Source of the DNA: Thiohalocapsa sp963698775
GTDB lineage: Bacteria > Pseudomonadota > Gammaproteobacteria > Chromatiales > Chromatiaceae
NCBI GenBank assembly: GCA_963698775.1
Contig: CAVOSE010000033.1
Span: forward strand, 1 to 64,000
DNA: 64,000 bases
Direction: 5' to 3'
Part shown: one piece after another, positions 1-8,713 of the stretch
How the letters are laid out: each line of letters starts with the position of its first letter
Numbering within the stretch: position 1 is the stretch's first letter
Position numbers and translations under genes: made by a program
The notes under the pieces: model-generated
What the model was told of the DNA's origin: nothing
Databases searched by the model: none
What the model saw: the letters and a program-made list of their open reading frames with translations, nothing else

Positions 1-114
1 TTCCTTGAGCGTCTGAGTGTCCGGCACGCACTCATTCTCCTTATCGGCGCAGCCGGAACAAAGCAAGCATGCACAGATGGACAGAGCGATGCAACGATTC
101 GTGGTGCTGATCAC
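1..114 (-). CDS. Lipoprotein N-terminus (partial, runs off left edge)
   Basis: The minus strand reads openly from a GTG at 114 to the window edge, giving 38 residues. It begins with a short basic/polar N-region and a hydrophobic core, followed by the lipobox LLCSGC. The cysteine after SG would be the lipidated +1 residue. The mature part starts ADKENECVPDTQTLKE. This is a classic signal-peptidase-II lipoprotein start, so the product would be anchored in a membrane on the periplasmic side. No ATG lies in frame just upstream, and no convincing ribosome site is visible, so the exact start is uncertain. Function cannot be assigned from this fragment. Confidence 0.5.
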   Translation of the reverse strand, partial: MISTTNRCIALSICACLLCSGCADKENECVPDTQTLKE

Positions 115-190
115 TTTCGTAACCCAAGTAAGCGTTGCGTGATTCGCCCGGTGCCTCCGCGAGCAGGGCTCATCGTCTGAACCTGCGCCG

Positions 191-320
191 GGGGCAATGC
201 CATTAAGTTAGCGAGCGATGGGCACGCTTTGTGGGAGCGGCTTCCAGCCGCGACTCGGCTCGTGCGACGACAGTCGCGGCTGGAAGCCGCTCCCACGGCT
301 TAACTTAACGTCATTGGCGC
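191..320. repeat. MITE/REP-like palindromic element in the 115-378 gap
   Basis: A perfect 25-bp inverted repeat (231-255 against 272-296, 16-nt loop) starts GTGGGAGCGGCTTCCAGCCG. It is flanked by a second, imperfect outer inverted repeat (191-210 against 301-320, 16 of 20 positions matching, ending TTAAGTTA). The nested symmetry is typical of small non-autonomous or REP/BIME-type repeats. The GTGGGAGCGG...CCGC palindrome resembles REP sequences known from gammaproteobacteria. Transcribed, it would form a long hairpin between the lipoprotein and the methyltransferase gene. Confidence 0.7.
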
Positions 321-378
321 CGGGGCCCGTCGATATTGAACAGCGCGGCGAAACCCTCGGCGCCTTAGCGAGTCCGGA

Positions 379-1182
379 TTAGGACTTCGTGCCAATCACA
401 CTCCAGCTGTAGCCGTGGCGTCGATAGAGCTGGATGTCGGAGAAGCCCGCCCTTGCCAATAGCGCCTCGGCCTCTGCACGGGTGTAGTACTTTGCATGTT
501 GGGGGTTGAGCTGATCAAAGATGGTCAACCGACGTTTATCCGGGGCCAATCGACCAATGTGGTTCTGCATGTAGTCACGCATGGGCAACGGGAGGTACTG
601 GCATAGCCAGATGTAGGCCCGCAGTGGCAGATCGAGTAAATTGACCAACCCGTTCAACAGCGAATCAGGAAGCCGCTTGGTGAGCATGCGCAGCGGCTTC
701 GCGAAGGCGAGGTACAACCCGTTGCCCTCCCGACCGTAGAGCCAGACGAACAAACGCCCATCCGGCCGCAATGCGCGGTGGGCGGCTCGCACAACAGGAT
801 CGGGATCGGGAATGTGATGCAGGACGCCGATGGAGACAACCAGATCCAAGGGGCCGAATTCCTCGACGCTTTCACCTCGGGCATGGTGGCAGGTCACACG
901 GTCGCTGCGGCCATCAAACCGGCGACGCAAGAGCTCAATTGCCTTCGATGGTTCGATGGCCACAACCCGTGCGGCGCCGGCCGCAAGCAGCATCTCGACG
1001 ATACGCCCCGTGCCGCTGCCGATTTCGGCAACCGCCGCCCCACGCACATCGGCCTCGCCGAGCAATGGCGAAACAATGTCTTCAAACAGCTCGCTGGAAC
1101 CGTAATAGCCTGAATTGTCGGTGAAGCGAGCCCATTGCTCGCCGAAATCTTGAATCGTTTGCAGGCTGTCTCGTTTAGCCAT
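379..1182 (-). CDS. Class I SAM-dependent methyltransferase
   Basis: This 267-residue protein is a cytoplasmic methyltransferase with a Rossmann-like fold. Motif I AEIGSGTGR (residues 52-60) binds the methionine part of SAM, and the acidic end of strand 2 is seen in VVAIEPS. The post-motif LVVSIGVLHHIPDPDP (residues 114-129) is typical of the Methyltransf_11/25 groups. The C-terminal third is rich in hydrophobic and basic residues and ends with a YTRAEAEALLARAGF lid-like helix and strand, common in small-molecule and sugar methyltransferases. It lies at the left end of the polysaccharide region, which suggests a sugar or glycolipid substrate, but the substrate cannot be read from sequence. 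Length is normal for the family. Confidence 0.85.
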   Translation of the reverse strand: MAKRDSLQTIQDFGEQWARFTDNSGYYGSSELFEDIVSPLLGEADVRGAAVAEIGSGTGRIVEMLLAAGAARVVAIEPSKAIELLRRRFDGRSDRVTCHHARGESVEEFGPLDLVVSIGVLHHIPDPDPVVRAAHRALRPDGRLFVWLYGREGNGLYLAFAKPLRMLTKRLPDSLLNGLVNLLDLPLRAYIWLCQYLPLPMRDYMQNHIGRLAPDKRRLTIFDQLNPQHAKYYTRAEAEALLARAGFSDIQLYRRHGYSWSVIGTKS

Positions 1183-1303
1183 GAATTCCTTAACCTAATA
1201 GAAGTTGACTCTAGTGTGATAGCGGCCATCGACGACCTGGCGTATAACACTAAGGTTCGTCGACCGCCGGGGCGGAGGAAGAGCGGGCTTTTTCAATCCA
1301 GCA

Positions 1304-2384
1304 TTACTTGCCCGTTTCGCTGGGCACCCTATGCTGCGATTCGTGCTCCACACTGCTTTCGACTGGAGAAGCCCGACCGGCGACGATCAGTGGATTCCCA
1401 TCCATCCATAGTTCGATTATGGCGCCCTGCAGGGCGCCGAGCAACCGACCGCCATAGGCCGTCGTAACCAAGAGCATCCCAGAAGCCGCGCTTAAGCCGA
1501 GCGCGGCGAAGATGCCGATACCCGCGGCTTCACCGACCGTCGCACCCAGTAGGGACACGGGCAGCATCATGCCCAATAGGGAGGCCGAGAGCGCGAAGGT
1601 CAACGGGACGAGGCCGATATCGATCCGCGCGCTGATCGCGATCACATAGACGGATGCACAAACCAGCAGCAGCGCCGCGAGCGACAGAGCGATCAGTAAT
1701 GGCAGCGACCGGCGGACCTCCGCGGTCGCCGCAATCATCGTGAGCAATAGCTCCCGCGACCGCGGATGTAGCCAGCTCGCCGCGCCAATGATTGAAGCGA
1801 CAACTCACCGCGAATAGCAGCCAGCCGGGGTGCCACAGTTGCGGCAACAGAGCGGGCAGAACAAGTGGTAACAGCATGCCAACTACCAGCAGCACGCCTG
1901 CCAAGCCCAGCACACGGTCGAACAATAGCGCGAACAGCAGCCGCTTTGCCGACACCGTTGGGTCGATATCGCGGACCTTGAGAAATCTAGCGATCTCCAA
2001 GCCGACCGACATCGGTACAAAAAAGAAATAGAACAGCGACTGCAGATGAATCCGCATGGCCTGCCCCCGGCGTATGCTAACGCCGAACGCGGCCAAGGTC
2101 GCCTGCAGCCTCCAGGCGGCTGCATACAAGGCGAGTTGGTTCAACAAGATAGCGCCGAGCAGGCTCCAAAGGTCCAGCGCGGGCCTGTCGTCGGGAAGAC
2201 GCTGCAAAGCCCAGTGCAACAGCAGCAGCAGTCCGCCCGTAACCAAGACGAGCTTCAGCACCAACGCCCAAAGCGGCAGCCGCCAGCGCGTTGGCAATTC
2301 GACACTTTCGTCCGCGAGCGCGACTTGCCGCAGCCCCTCGGCACGAGCCGGGTCACCAGGCCGAGATGTCGACGGGCTCATCAT
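1304..2384 (-). pseudogene. UPF0104/LPG-synthase-TM-like membrane protein, frameshifted
   Basis: Two overlapping reading frames together make one polytopic protein of about 360 residues. The 5' part (start at 2384) has an N-terminal cytoplasmic tail, a TM segment (WALVLKLVLVTGGLLLLLHW) and the family-type stretch LQSLFYFFFVPMSVGLEIARF. It reads well to WLLFAV and then becomes nonsense. The second frame resumes with VVASIIGAASWLHPRS and continues through further TM helices to 1304. The break lies near 1805 and is explained by a single inserted base. The family (lysylphosphatidylglycerol synthase TM region, also called UPF0104 or flippase-like) often sits beside GT2 enzymes in glycolipid loci, as here, where the next upstream gene ends 10 nt away from the GT2 stop. 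It may be a true pseudogene or a sequence error. Confidence 0.65.
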
Positions 2385-2394
2385 CCGGAGCGCC

Positions 2395-3276
2395 TCACTC
2401 CGAGCTAGCCCTCACCAGGATTTGCCGCAACAAGTCCGCCAACAGCCCCAGAGCGAACACCACGATGGTCATCAACAGCCCCCCCACGCCGAGGAGGTAC
2501 GGCGCATTCAACCCGGTCAGCGCGGCTGTAAGGAAACCGATCAGCGACAGCAGCACCGTCAGCAGGGTCAACAACAGAAAGACCTTAAGGGGGCTGTAGT
2601 AGATGACGGCTTGCAAGATGTACTGCAGCGTTAGCATCGCATCTGAGAAGAGCCGCACCTTGGTTGCGCCGACCCGCTCGTGATAGGTGATTGGGCAATA
2701 GGTAACGAAGCGCCCGGTCAGCATATAGGCCAAGGTCTGCGACGTCGTGAAACTAAAGGTATCGCACAGATGCGCCAGATAGGGCCGCATCGTCTGTCGA
2801 CTGAACACGCGTAGACCAGAATTGGCGTCGGGCACCCTGCGACCCGCGGAGAACTCCACCAGAAACTGCAGCAACCTGCGCAACGGGCCTTTGAACACGC
2901 TGCCCTCGTAATGGTGGCCGGTGCGGGCGCCGACGACCAGGTCGAAACCTTTCCGATACTCAGCGGCCAGCTTGGGAATCGCCTCGGCGGGATAGGTGAG
3001 ATCGGCATCGATGATCGCGATGGTGTCGTGCCGCGCCGCCAGGATGCCGGACTTGAGCGCCCGGCCATAGCCAACATTGTGCGGGTGGCGCACCAGGGTC
3101 GCACCGGCTTCCTCGGCAAGTCGACCGGTGTCGTCTGATGAGCCATCGTCTACCACCAGTATCTCGGCATCCGCTTCCGGGCTGCCCGCGAGCGCCTGGC
3201 GCACGGACGCGATGGTGTCGACGATTGCACCGGCCTCGTTGTAGGCAGGGATGACGATAGAAATCATGGCTTGCAC
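2395..3276 (-). CDS. GT2 glycosyltransferase, polyprenyl-phosphate sugar transferase type
   Basis: The protein has 293 residues. The GT-A domain opens with ISIVIPAYNEAG, followed by VVDDGSSDDT, which binds the nucleotide, and IIDADLTYP, whose DAD-type motif coordinates the metal. It resembles DPM1/GtrB-type enzymes that move a sugar from an NDP donor to polyprenyl phosphate. Two C-terminal hydrophobic helices (about 225-250 and 255-285) follow, as in bacterial GtrB. The start could be GTG at 3276 or ATG at 3267; the latter places the first strand directly at the N-terminus. It is followed 10 nt later by the UPF0104-type gene, so the two are probably co-transcribed and may form a carrier-linked glycosylation pair. 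Confidence 0.85.
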   Translation of the reverse strand: MQAMISIVIPAYNEAGAIVDTIASVRQALAGSPEADAEILVVDDGSSDDTGRLAEEAGATLVRHPHNVGYGRALKSGILAARHDTIAIIDADLTYPAEAIPKLAAEYRKGFDLVVGARTGHHYEGSVFKGPLRRLLQFLVEFSAGRRVPDANSGLRVFSRQTMRPYLAHLCDTFSFTTSQTLAYMLTGRFVTYCPITYHERVGATKVRLFSDAMLTLQYILQAVIYYSPLKVFLLLTLLTVLLSLIGFLTAALTGLNAPYLLGVGGLLMTIVVFALGLLADLLRQILVRASSE

Positions 3277-3535
3277 AGCACCAATATCCGCGACTCACAA
3301 AAAAACCGGTCCGCAACGAGATTGAACCTCCCGGCGAACCGACCATTCAACGGCCCCGTGAAGTGACCGTCGACACATTCAGCCCCTAACCCGCGGCGCC
3401 TCGTAGCGCGCCGGCCAATACCGCGCAGCACATTGCCGCAGCCGGACCGAAGCAGCTCGGCCCCATCGACGGCGATCCCCCAACAGGTTGGCCCCTGTAT
3501 GGCGGCGTAGACGGCCGACAAGTCGTCTCCGGGTC

Positions 3536-5428
3536 TCAGAGCTGATTCAGCCATAGCGACAGACATACAAGCCCAAACAGTTTCAGTCCATTGTCACGCT
3601 GGCCGGCATCATGCTCCCGCCAAAGCCGGGCAACGCTCTCGGGACGCACATAATCGCGCAAGCGCTCGTCGGCGAGCGCATCGTTGGCAAAGTGCCGAAA
3701 TGGACCCGACAGCCATTGCGATATCGGCGCGTTGAAGCCCTGCTTCTTGCCGTTCAACACCCGGTCCGGCAGCCTGCCGCGCTGGCTCTGCCTGAACAGA
3801 TGCTTCTTACGTAGCCCCTTGAGCTTCCAGCGCGGCGGAAGCGCGGCGGCAAACTCGACCAGCCGATGGTCGAGCAGCGGTGCACGCGCCTCTAGCGAGT
3901 GGGCCATGGTCGCGCGGTCCAGCTTGACCAGAATATCGTCCGCGAGCCAAGTCTTGATGTCGACATAACTCGCTTGATCTAGCTGGTGGCAATCCGCGAC
4001 AGCGGCATAGTGCGGCTCGAACTGACGAAACGGATCCGCCGCTGGGGACTCTAGCATTTCGCGCCACTGCGGCTGCATGATCTCGCGTCTGTCCGCCGCC
4101 GAAAAGATGTTTCGCCAGGACGCGTGCGCACGCGGAAAGGGGAGTTCGAGCTCATGCAGAAAATGCCTCAGCTTGTAGTCCAGGCTGACCTTGGAAAAGC
4201 TGACCGGCAACAGCCGGTCGGCAGCTGCAAAGAGCCCATGGGCGAGCGTTCCCGGCATCCAGGACAACGCGCGATGCAAACGATCAGCTGTGTAGGTCTC
4301 GTATCCAGCAAAGCATTCATCCGCGCCGTCGCCGGACAGTGCGACGGTGACAAATTGGCGGGCGAAGGCCGCCAGCCGATACGTAGGAATCGCTGAGGTA
4401 TCGGCCAGCGGCTCGTCCGCGGCCGCGATCAGCGCGGTCCACGTCGCCTCCGCATCCGCGGAGACGATGCGGTCCTTGTGATCGAGCCCAAGATGGGCAG
4501 CCACATCGCGTGCCGCGTCGATCTCATCAAAGGTCGGCACGCCAAAGCCCAGACTGAACGTGTGGACCTGACCCGGCGGTAAGGCACGCGCCATGGCCGC
4601 GGCCACCGCCGAAGAGTCGACGCCGCCGCTGAGGAATGCACCCAGGGGCACATCGGACACCAGACGCAAGCGCACCGCGTCGTCCACCAGCGCGCGCAGC
4701 TCTTCTGCCGCAGCCTGCTCCGATGCGAAATGGCGCTTCTCGATAAAGCACTCGGCCAGCCCCCAATAGCTTCGCTCGATCTGCGCCTGCCCCTCCTCGA
4801 TGAGCAGATAGTGTCCGGGCGAGAGCCTTCGCATGCCCTGAATCAGGGTGTGCTCGCCCAGCGTGTAGTTGAGCGTTAAATAGTGGGCCAGACCAATCGG
4901 ATCGACCGCGTTGCCCACCGCGGGGCAGGCGCGCAGCGCACGTGGCTCCGAAGCAAACGCCAGCCCACCGCCCGGCTGCCGCGCGAAGAACAGCGGCTTT
5001 TCGCCGATCCGATCCCGGGCCAGTAGCAAACGCCGGTGCGGCCCGTCCCAGAGCGCGAAGGCAAACATGCCGTTGAAACGCGCCAGACAGTCCATGCCCC
5101 AACGGCGATAGGCCTCGAGGATGACCTCGGTATCCCCCTTGGTGCGAAAAATGGCGCCACTGGCTTCCAGTTCACGACGAAGCTCGCGGTAGTTGTAGAT
5201 CTCACCGTTGAAGGCGATCACCAACTGCCCCGAATGGTCACGCAGGGGCTGATTGTTCGACTCCGCGGTATCGATCACCGACAAACGACGGTGCCCGAGC
5301 ACCAGGGGGCCCAATTCAGCCAGGCCCTCGGCGTCCGGGCCGCGATGCGCCAAACGGTCGGTCATCGCCGCGACGACGGAGGCGTCCGGCGGTGCATTCC
5401 ACGACAACAGTCCCGCGATTCCGCACAT
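3536..5428 (-). CDS. asnB: Asparagine synthase (glutamine-hydrolysing)-type amidotransferase, copy 1
   Basis: The protein has 630 residues when started at ATG 5428, so that mature Cys2 of MCGIAG is the class II glutaminase nucleophile. The N-terminal domain contains HRGPD, GHRRLSVID and FNGEIYN, all glutamine-binding landmarks. The C-terminal synthetase domain has the PP-loop FLSGGVDSSAV, then VALSGDGADE. Downstream ADDILVKLDRATMAHSLEAR is typical of AsnB. In surface-polysaccharide loci such proteins are often thought to amidate sugar acids rather than make asparagine, and the two paralogues at 15162 and 19389 favour that here. The same frame stays open upstream into the membrane-protein gene, but the conserved Cys2 fixes the start. 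Confidence 0.9.
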   Translation of the reverse strand: MCGIAGLLSWNAPPDASVVAAMTDRLAHRGPDAEGLAELGPLVLGHRRLSVIDTAESNNQPLRDHSGQLVIAFNGEIYNYRELRRELEASGAIFRTKGDTEVILEAYRRWGMDCLARFNGMFAFALWDGPHRRLLLARDRIGEKPLFFARQPGGGLAFASEPRALRACPAVGNAVDPIGLAHYLTLNYTLGEHTLIQGMRRLSPGHYLLIEEGQAQIERSYWGLAECFIEKRHFASEQAAAEELRALVDDAVRLRLVSDVPLGAFLSGGVDSSAVAAAMARALPPGQVHTFSLGFGVPTFDEIDAARDVAAHLGLDHKDRIVSADAEATWTALIAAADEPLADTSAIPTYRLAAFARQFVTVALSGDGADECFAGYETYTADRLHRALSWMPGTLAHGLFAAADRLLPVSFSKVSLDYKLRHFLHELELPFPRAHASWRNIFSAADRREIMQPQWREMLESPAADPFRQFEPHYAAVADCHQLDQASYVDIKTWLADDILVKLDRATMAHSLEARAPLLDHRLVEFAAALPPRWKLKGLRKKHLFRQSQRGRLPDRVLNGKKQGFNAPISQWLSGPFRHFANDALADERLRDYVRPESVARLWREHDAGQRDNGLKLFGLVCLSLWLNQL

Positions 5429-5433
5429 GAGCC

Positions 5434-7541
5434 TTAGCGCGGCTCCAGTCGCAGCGGGTCGCGCCGCCCGATCAGCGCGACCAGCGCGATGCCATTCGCG
5501 AGCCAAAGGACATTGTCGATCGGGAGCATATAGCGTGGTAGCACCACCGTGACAAACGTGAGCGCAAGGGCATAGGCCAGCGCGCCCAGCCAAAGCGCGA
5601 GCAATAGCGTCATCAAGCCGGGGCTGCGAACCCGACGCATCGCGACGAACCCCAGCAGCAAAGACGCAGCAAGAAACAGGCCCCGCCGCTCGGGCATCAG
5701 CGGTAGCAGCCAATCCAACGCCCGCGTGACGGCATGCTGCTCCAGCGTGCGATAGACCGCGGCCATTTCGGGGTGTTCCGCACCGGTGCCGGAAACCGCC
5801 GCGAGACTGCGCGGGTCGGCGGGAAACACGGTCTCTACCGACTCCGCTGAACCCTGAAACACGCAGCTCGCATAGCCGGCGCAGTAACCCGGGGATACCG
5901 GGACCGAGCAACGCAAGCTGGATCTGTCGCCACCACTGCAGCAGCGCGAACCGATCGGGCCAGCCAAGGAAGGTCGTGAAGCCCGCATTCATTAGCCGAT
6001 CTTCGTTCTGCCCGGCGAACCTCATGTCAAGCCCGATGGCGTCTCGCGGTCCGGTCCACGGATTCGGCGTCGTCACCATCAGCGGGATCGCCGCTGCGAC
6101 AAGTGGCTCCGGCGCTCGCTCAGCCAGTGTCTCTAGCCAGGCATCCCGGCGCGGCGCTGGAACCAGTGCATAGGCCTCCTGCATCCGGTAAACGCCGGTT
6201 CGTCCGGTCAGCGACATGCACTGACTGTCGAGCATCACACAGGCGGATCGCGTCACCAATGTGTTGGCTAGCACGACACCACCAACCAGAGCGATCATCG
6301 TGAGCACGCCGCGCAGACTCTTGTGCAGCGGTGCCCCCCGCGAGAAGATCCACGCGATGCCGAGGTAGGCTAGCCGGTACGGCGGCAAATACGAGATTTG
6401 CATGCCGCGTCAGCGTTGCCGCCAGCAGCGCCAACGCCATCACGCTCAGCACCGGTACGGTCGGTCCGTCCCGGTGCAGCCGTAGCACCGCACCGAGAAA
6501 AGCGAGCAAGAATGCGGTTGCCAGCCCTTCGGTGAAAAGCCCTTGGGCGTAAAGCCCAAAGGCCGCGGCGAACGTGGCCGCAACCGACACCAACAGGATC
6601 TGCCATCGCCGCGGAAAGGCCGACGCCACATAGCCAATCGCGAGCACGGTCGCCGCGTGCTGCACCACGGCCGCGAACCACAGGATCGAGGGCGCCGTTT
6701 CGAACCACGCGTTCGCAAGCGCCATGAAGGCCGGGTAGACAGGTGGATGATGCGGAATCCAATGCCATTGCCAAAGCAGCCAGATGACGCTGTCCGAGCC
6801 GTTCCATACCGGAGGCAGCGACAAGAAGACGGCCAGAGCCGTCAAAGCCGGAACGACCATGGCCAGGGCATAATCAGGCGACCGCATCAACAGATGCGCA
6901 AGGCCGCGTCGAGTCAGGCGAACGAGCGATTTTCGTTGCAGCCAGGTTATGATGAGCAACGCGGTGACGATCAGCATAACGCCGATCTGGATGGTCCGTT
7001 GCAGCAGGCGAGGTGAAACGGCCGCCGTCAGCGTGCCGTGATAGCGACGCCCATTCGTTCGGGGATCGGTATGATCCGATGAACTGAAGAACAACGCCGC
7101 GACCCAGTGTGTGTAATCACCGCCACCGACTGAACTGACCTGCTCGTAGGCGGTATGTGCGCGGCCGAGTAGATCGGCATTTTCGAACAACACCAGCCCG
7201 GAACCGCGCGGACTATATTGATGATCGCTAATCGGCTGCCAGGGCCAGTCGAGGCGACGCTTCACGTGCACACGATAAGCGTAGCCCTCAGCATGTCCAA
7301 TCTCGGCCGCATCGAGTTCGAAAGGCATCTCTCGGGTCACCGAACTCAGTCCGATGGCCGCAAGCACCAACACAACACCCAAGCCCAACAGGGCGATGAC
7401 TTTTGCCACGACCGGAACAGCAACTCCATGAATGAACGCACTACTGCGCGATGGGATGTTCAGAAAACGCCTGTAGACCGCTTGCGGTCTCAGCGCCGGC
7501 GCAAGACGCGAGTGATCTGGTAGGACGAAAACGTGGCCCAA
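5434..7541 (-). pseudogene. Polytopic glycosyltransferase-like membrane protein with soluble module, frameshifted
   Basis: Three frames in succession make one membrane protein of about 700 residues. The first segment (7541 to about 6375) has an N-terminal TM helix, a soluble loop at about residues 82-167 and then many TM helices. Its WHWIPHHPPVYPAFMALA recalls PMT/ArnT-like GT-C enzymes. The second frame (about 6400-5900) and the third (to 5434) continue with loop and TM segments up to LWLANGIALVALIG. Breaks lie near 6375 and 5900. The soluble loop ends in GGGDYTHW and TDPRTNGRRY, and the same signature occurs in the methyltransferase at 10618. The start is uncertain: the frame is open to 7541, but a GTG at 7409 just before the first TM helix is also plausible. 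It ends 5 nt before asnB, so probably shares its transcript. Confidence 0.6.
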
Positions 7542-8342
7542 GAGCGCCCCATGACTGCACAGACCGCCGATCTAGAGCGACTCCCGGACCATCTTGGCCG
7601 GTACAGCGCTGTTTGGCACCACCGTCTCATGTTGGCGGCGACGGGGACTTACCTGCGGCCCAGGAGCCGAGTGCTCGACTTCGGCTGCGGCTCGGGAGCG
7701 ACCGTGTACCAGTACCGCGACTGCGGCTTTGACGCCTTCGGCTTCGACATCGCAAATTCCGTCGACCTGCGCAGCGCGGATGATAGCGCATTGTTTCGCT
7801 TTTCGCTGACGGGCAAACCCGGCAACATCCCTGACTATCAGGTCGCCAAGGACGCCTACCGAATCGACTTCGAAGATCACAGTTTCGACTTCGTCTTCTC
7901 CAACTCGGTGTTCGAGCATGTGCAGGATCATGACCTGGCATTGGGCGAGATTGCGCGTGTCATGCGTCGAGACGGCGTGTCGGTCCATGTTTTTCCCGCA
8001 CGCTACAGTCCGATCGAGCCCCACCTGTTCGTGCCCTTTGGCGGCGTCATCCGCAACCTCGGCTGGTACCGGCTCTGGGCACGTTTGGGCGTGCGAAACC
8101 GTTTCCAGAAGGGCATGACCTCCGAGCAGGTCGCCATGGCCAATTTCGACTACGCACACACGGGCATCAACTATTTGCCTATCCCAACGCTGTTGACGAT
8201 CGCGCGCCGCCATTTTTCCGAGGCGACGCTGGCCCCGCAACTGTGGACCATCGGCGGATTTCGTCACCCGATCGTGCGCATCCCGCCCTTTGGCTGGCTC
8301 TATAGCCGACTTAGCACCGTGGTCCTTTGGCTTAGGAAGTAA
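7533..8342 (+). CDS. Class I SAM-dependent methyltransferase
   Basis: The 269-residue protein carries motif I RVLDFGCGSG (about residues 46-55), an acidic strand-2 end (FGFDIAN) and the acceptor strand DFVFSNSVFEHVQDHD (about 119-134), typical of Methyltransf_11-type enzymes. AGGA seven bases before a GTG at 7533 supports that start; an ATG at 7551 is the alternative. The C-terminal half has IGGFRHPI and a hydrophobic end. The gene starts a long plus-strand block and faces away from the membrane glycosyltransferase gene, with 5' ends overlapping by a few bases, so divergent promoters must lie inside coding DNA. A sugar or lipid substrate is likely from context, but is not shown. Confidence 0.85.
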   Translation: MAQERPMTAQTADLERLPDHLGRYSAVWHHRLMLAATGTYLRPRSRVLDFGCGSGATVYQYRDCGFDAFGFDIANSVDLRSADDSALFRFSLTGKPGNIPDYQVAKDAYRIDFEDHSFDFVFSNSVFEHVQDHDLALGEIARVMRRDGVSVHVFPARYSPIEPHLFVPFGGVIRNLGWYRLWARLGVRNRFQKGMTSEQVAMANFDYAHTGINYLPIPTLLTIARRHFSEATLAPQLWTIGGFRHPIVRIPPFGWLYSRLSTVVLWLRK

Positions 8343-8374
8343 GCACGGATTCTCGCCGCGCGGAACGGTCACGA

Positions 8375-8511
8375 CGGCCGCCAGCAATTCCTAATTTGCC
8401 CTGAACCTATCGTGGCCTGGCGAAGTTCAGCCCGCCACGGCCACTCTTACGGAGCTGAAGCTCCGTACTCCAGGCATGAAACTGGCCAAATTTGAAATTG
8501 CTGGACGGCCG
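8375..8511. repeat. MITE-like element with terminal inverted repeats in the 8343-8713 gap
   Basis: Imperfect terminal inverted repeats of about 25 bp (8375-8400 against 8484-8511) share the core CCAGCAATT. Inside is a perfect palindrome at 8448-8467 with arms TACGGAGCT and AGCTCCGTA and a 2-nt gap, plus a short CGTGGC/GCCACG stem (8411-8416, 8434-8439). The overall layout matches that of the element at 191-320, though the sequences differ. The rest of the 371-bp gap to the GT4 start at 8714 shows no gene. Confidence 0.6.
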
Positions 8512-8713
8512 CGCGAGGTCTTGCCGTGATTTGACCCAGCAACCATAATGGCGGGTTTCGGGCGCCAAATACTAGCCATGTCGAAACTCGGCCTTAGCGG
8601 GCGGCCTAGGGTGATGGCTCGGCCGCGACGAGTGGGGATTGGTTCGAGGGGCCGGACCGGCTCGCTTTACGTGCTTGCCCCATCGCCCCGACGGCCCAAG
8701 TCGAGTCCACCCT

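Noticed and set aside
2056..2634. Open frame of 192 codons on the plus strand over the UPF0104 and GT2 genes
   Set aside because: Gln/Arg-rich shadow of conserved minus-strand genes.
3264..3566. Open frame of 100 codons on the minus strand between AsnB copy 1 and the GT2
   Set aside because: Translation has no recognisable motif, it overlaps the end of asnB and the start of the GT2, and arginine-rich composition is that of a shadow frame.
3536..6403. Single 955-codon frame that would fuse a membrane segment to AsnB
   Set aside because: The AsnB glutaminase needs Cys2 directly after Met, so the fusion is an effect of a frameshift upstream that happens to put both in one frame.
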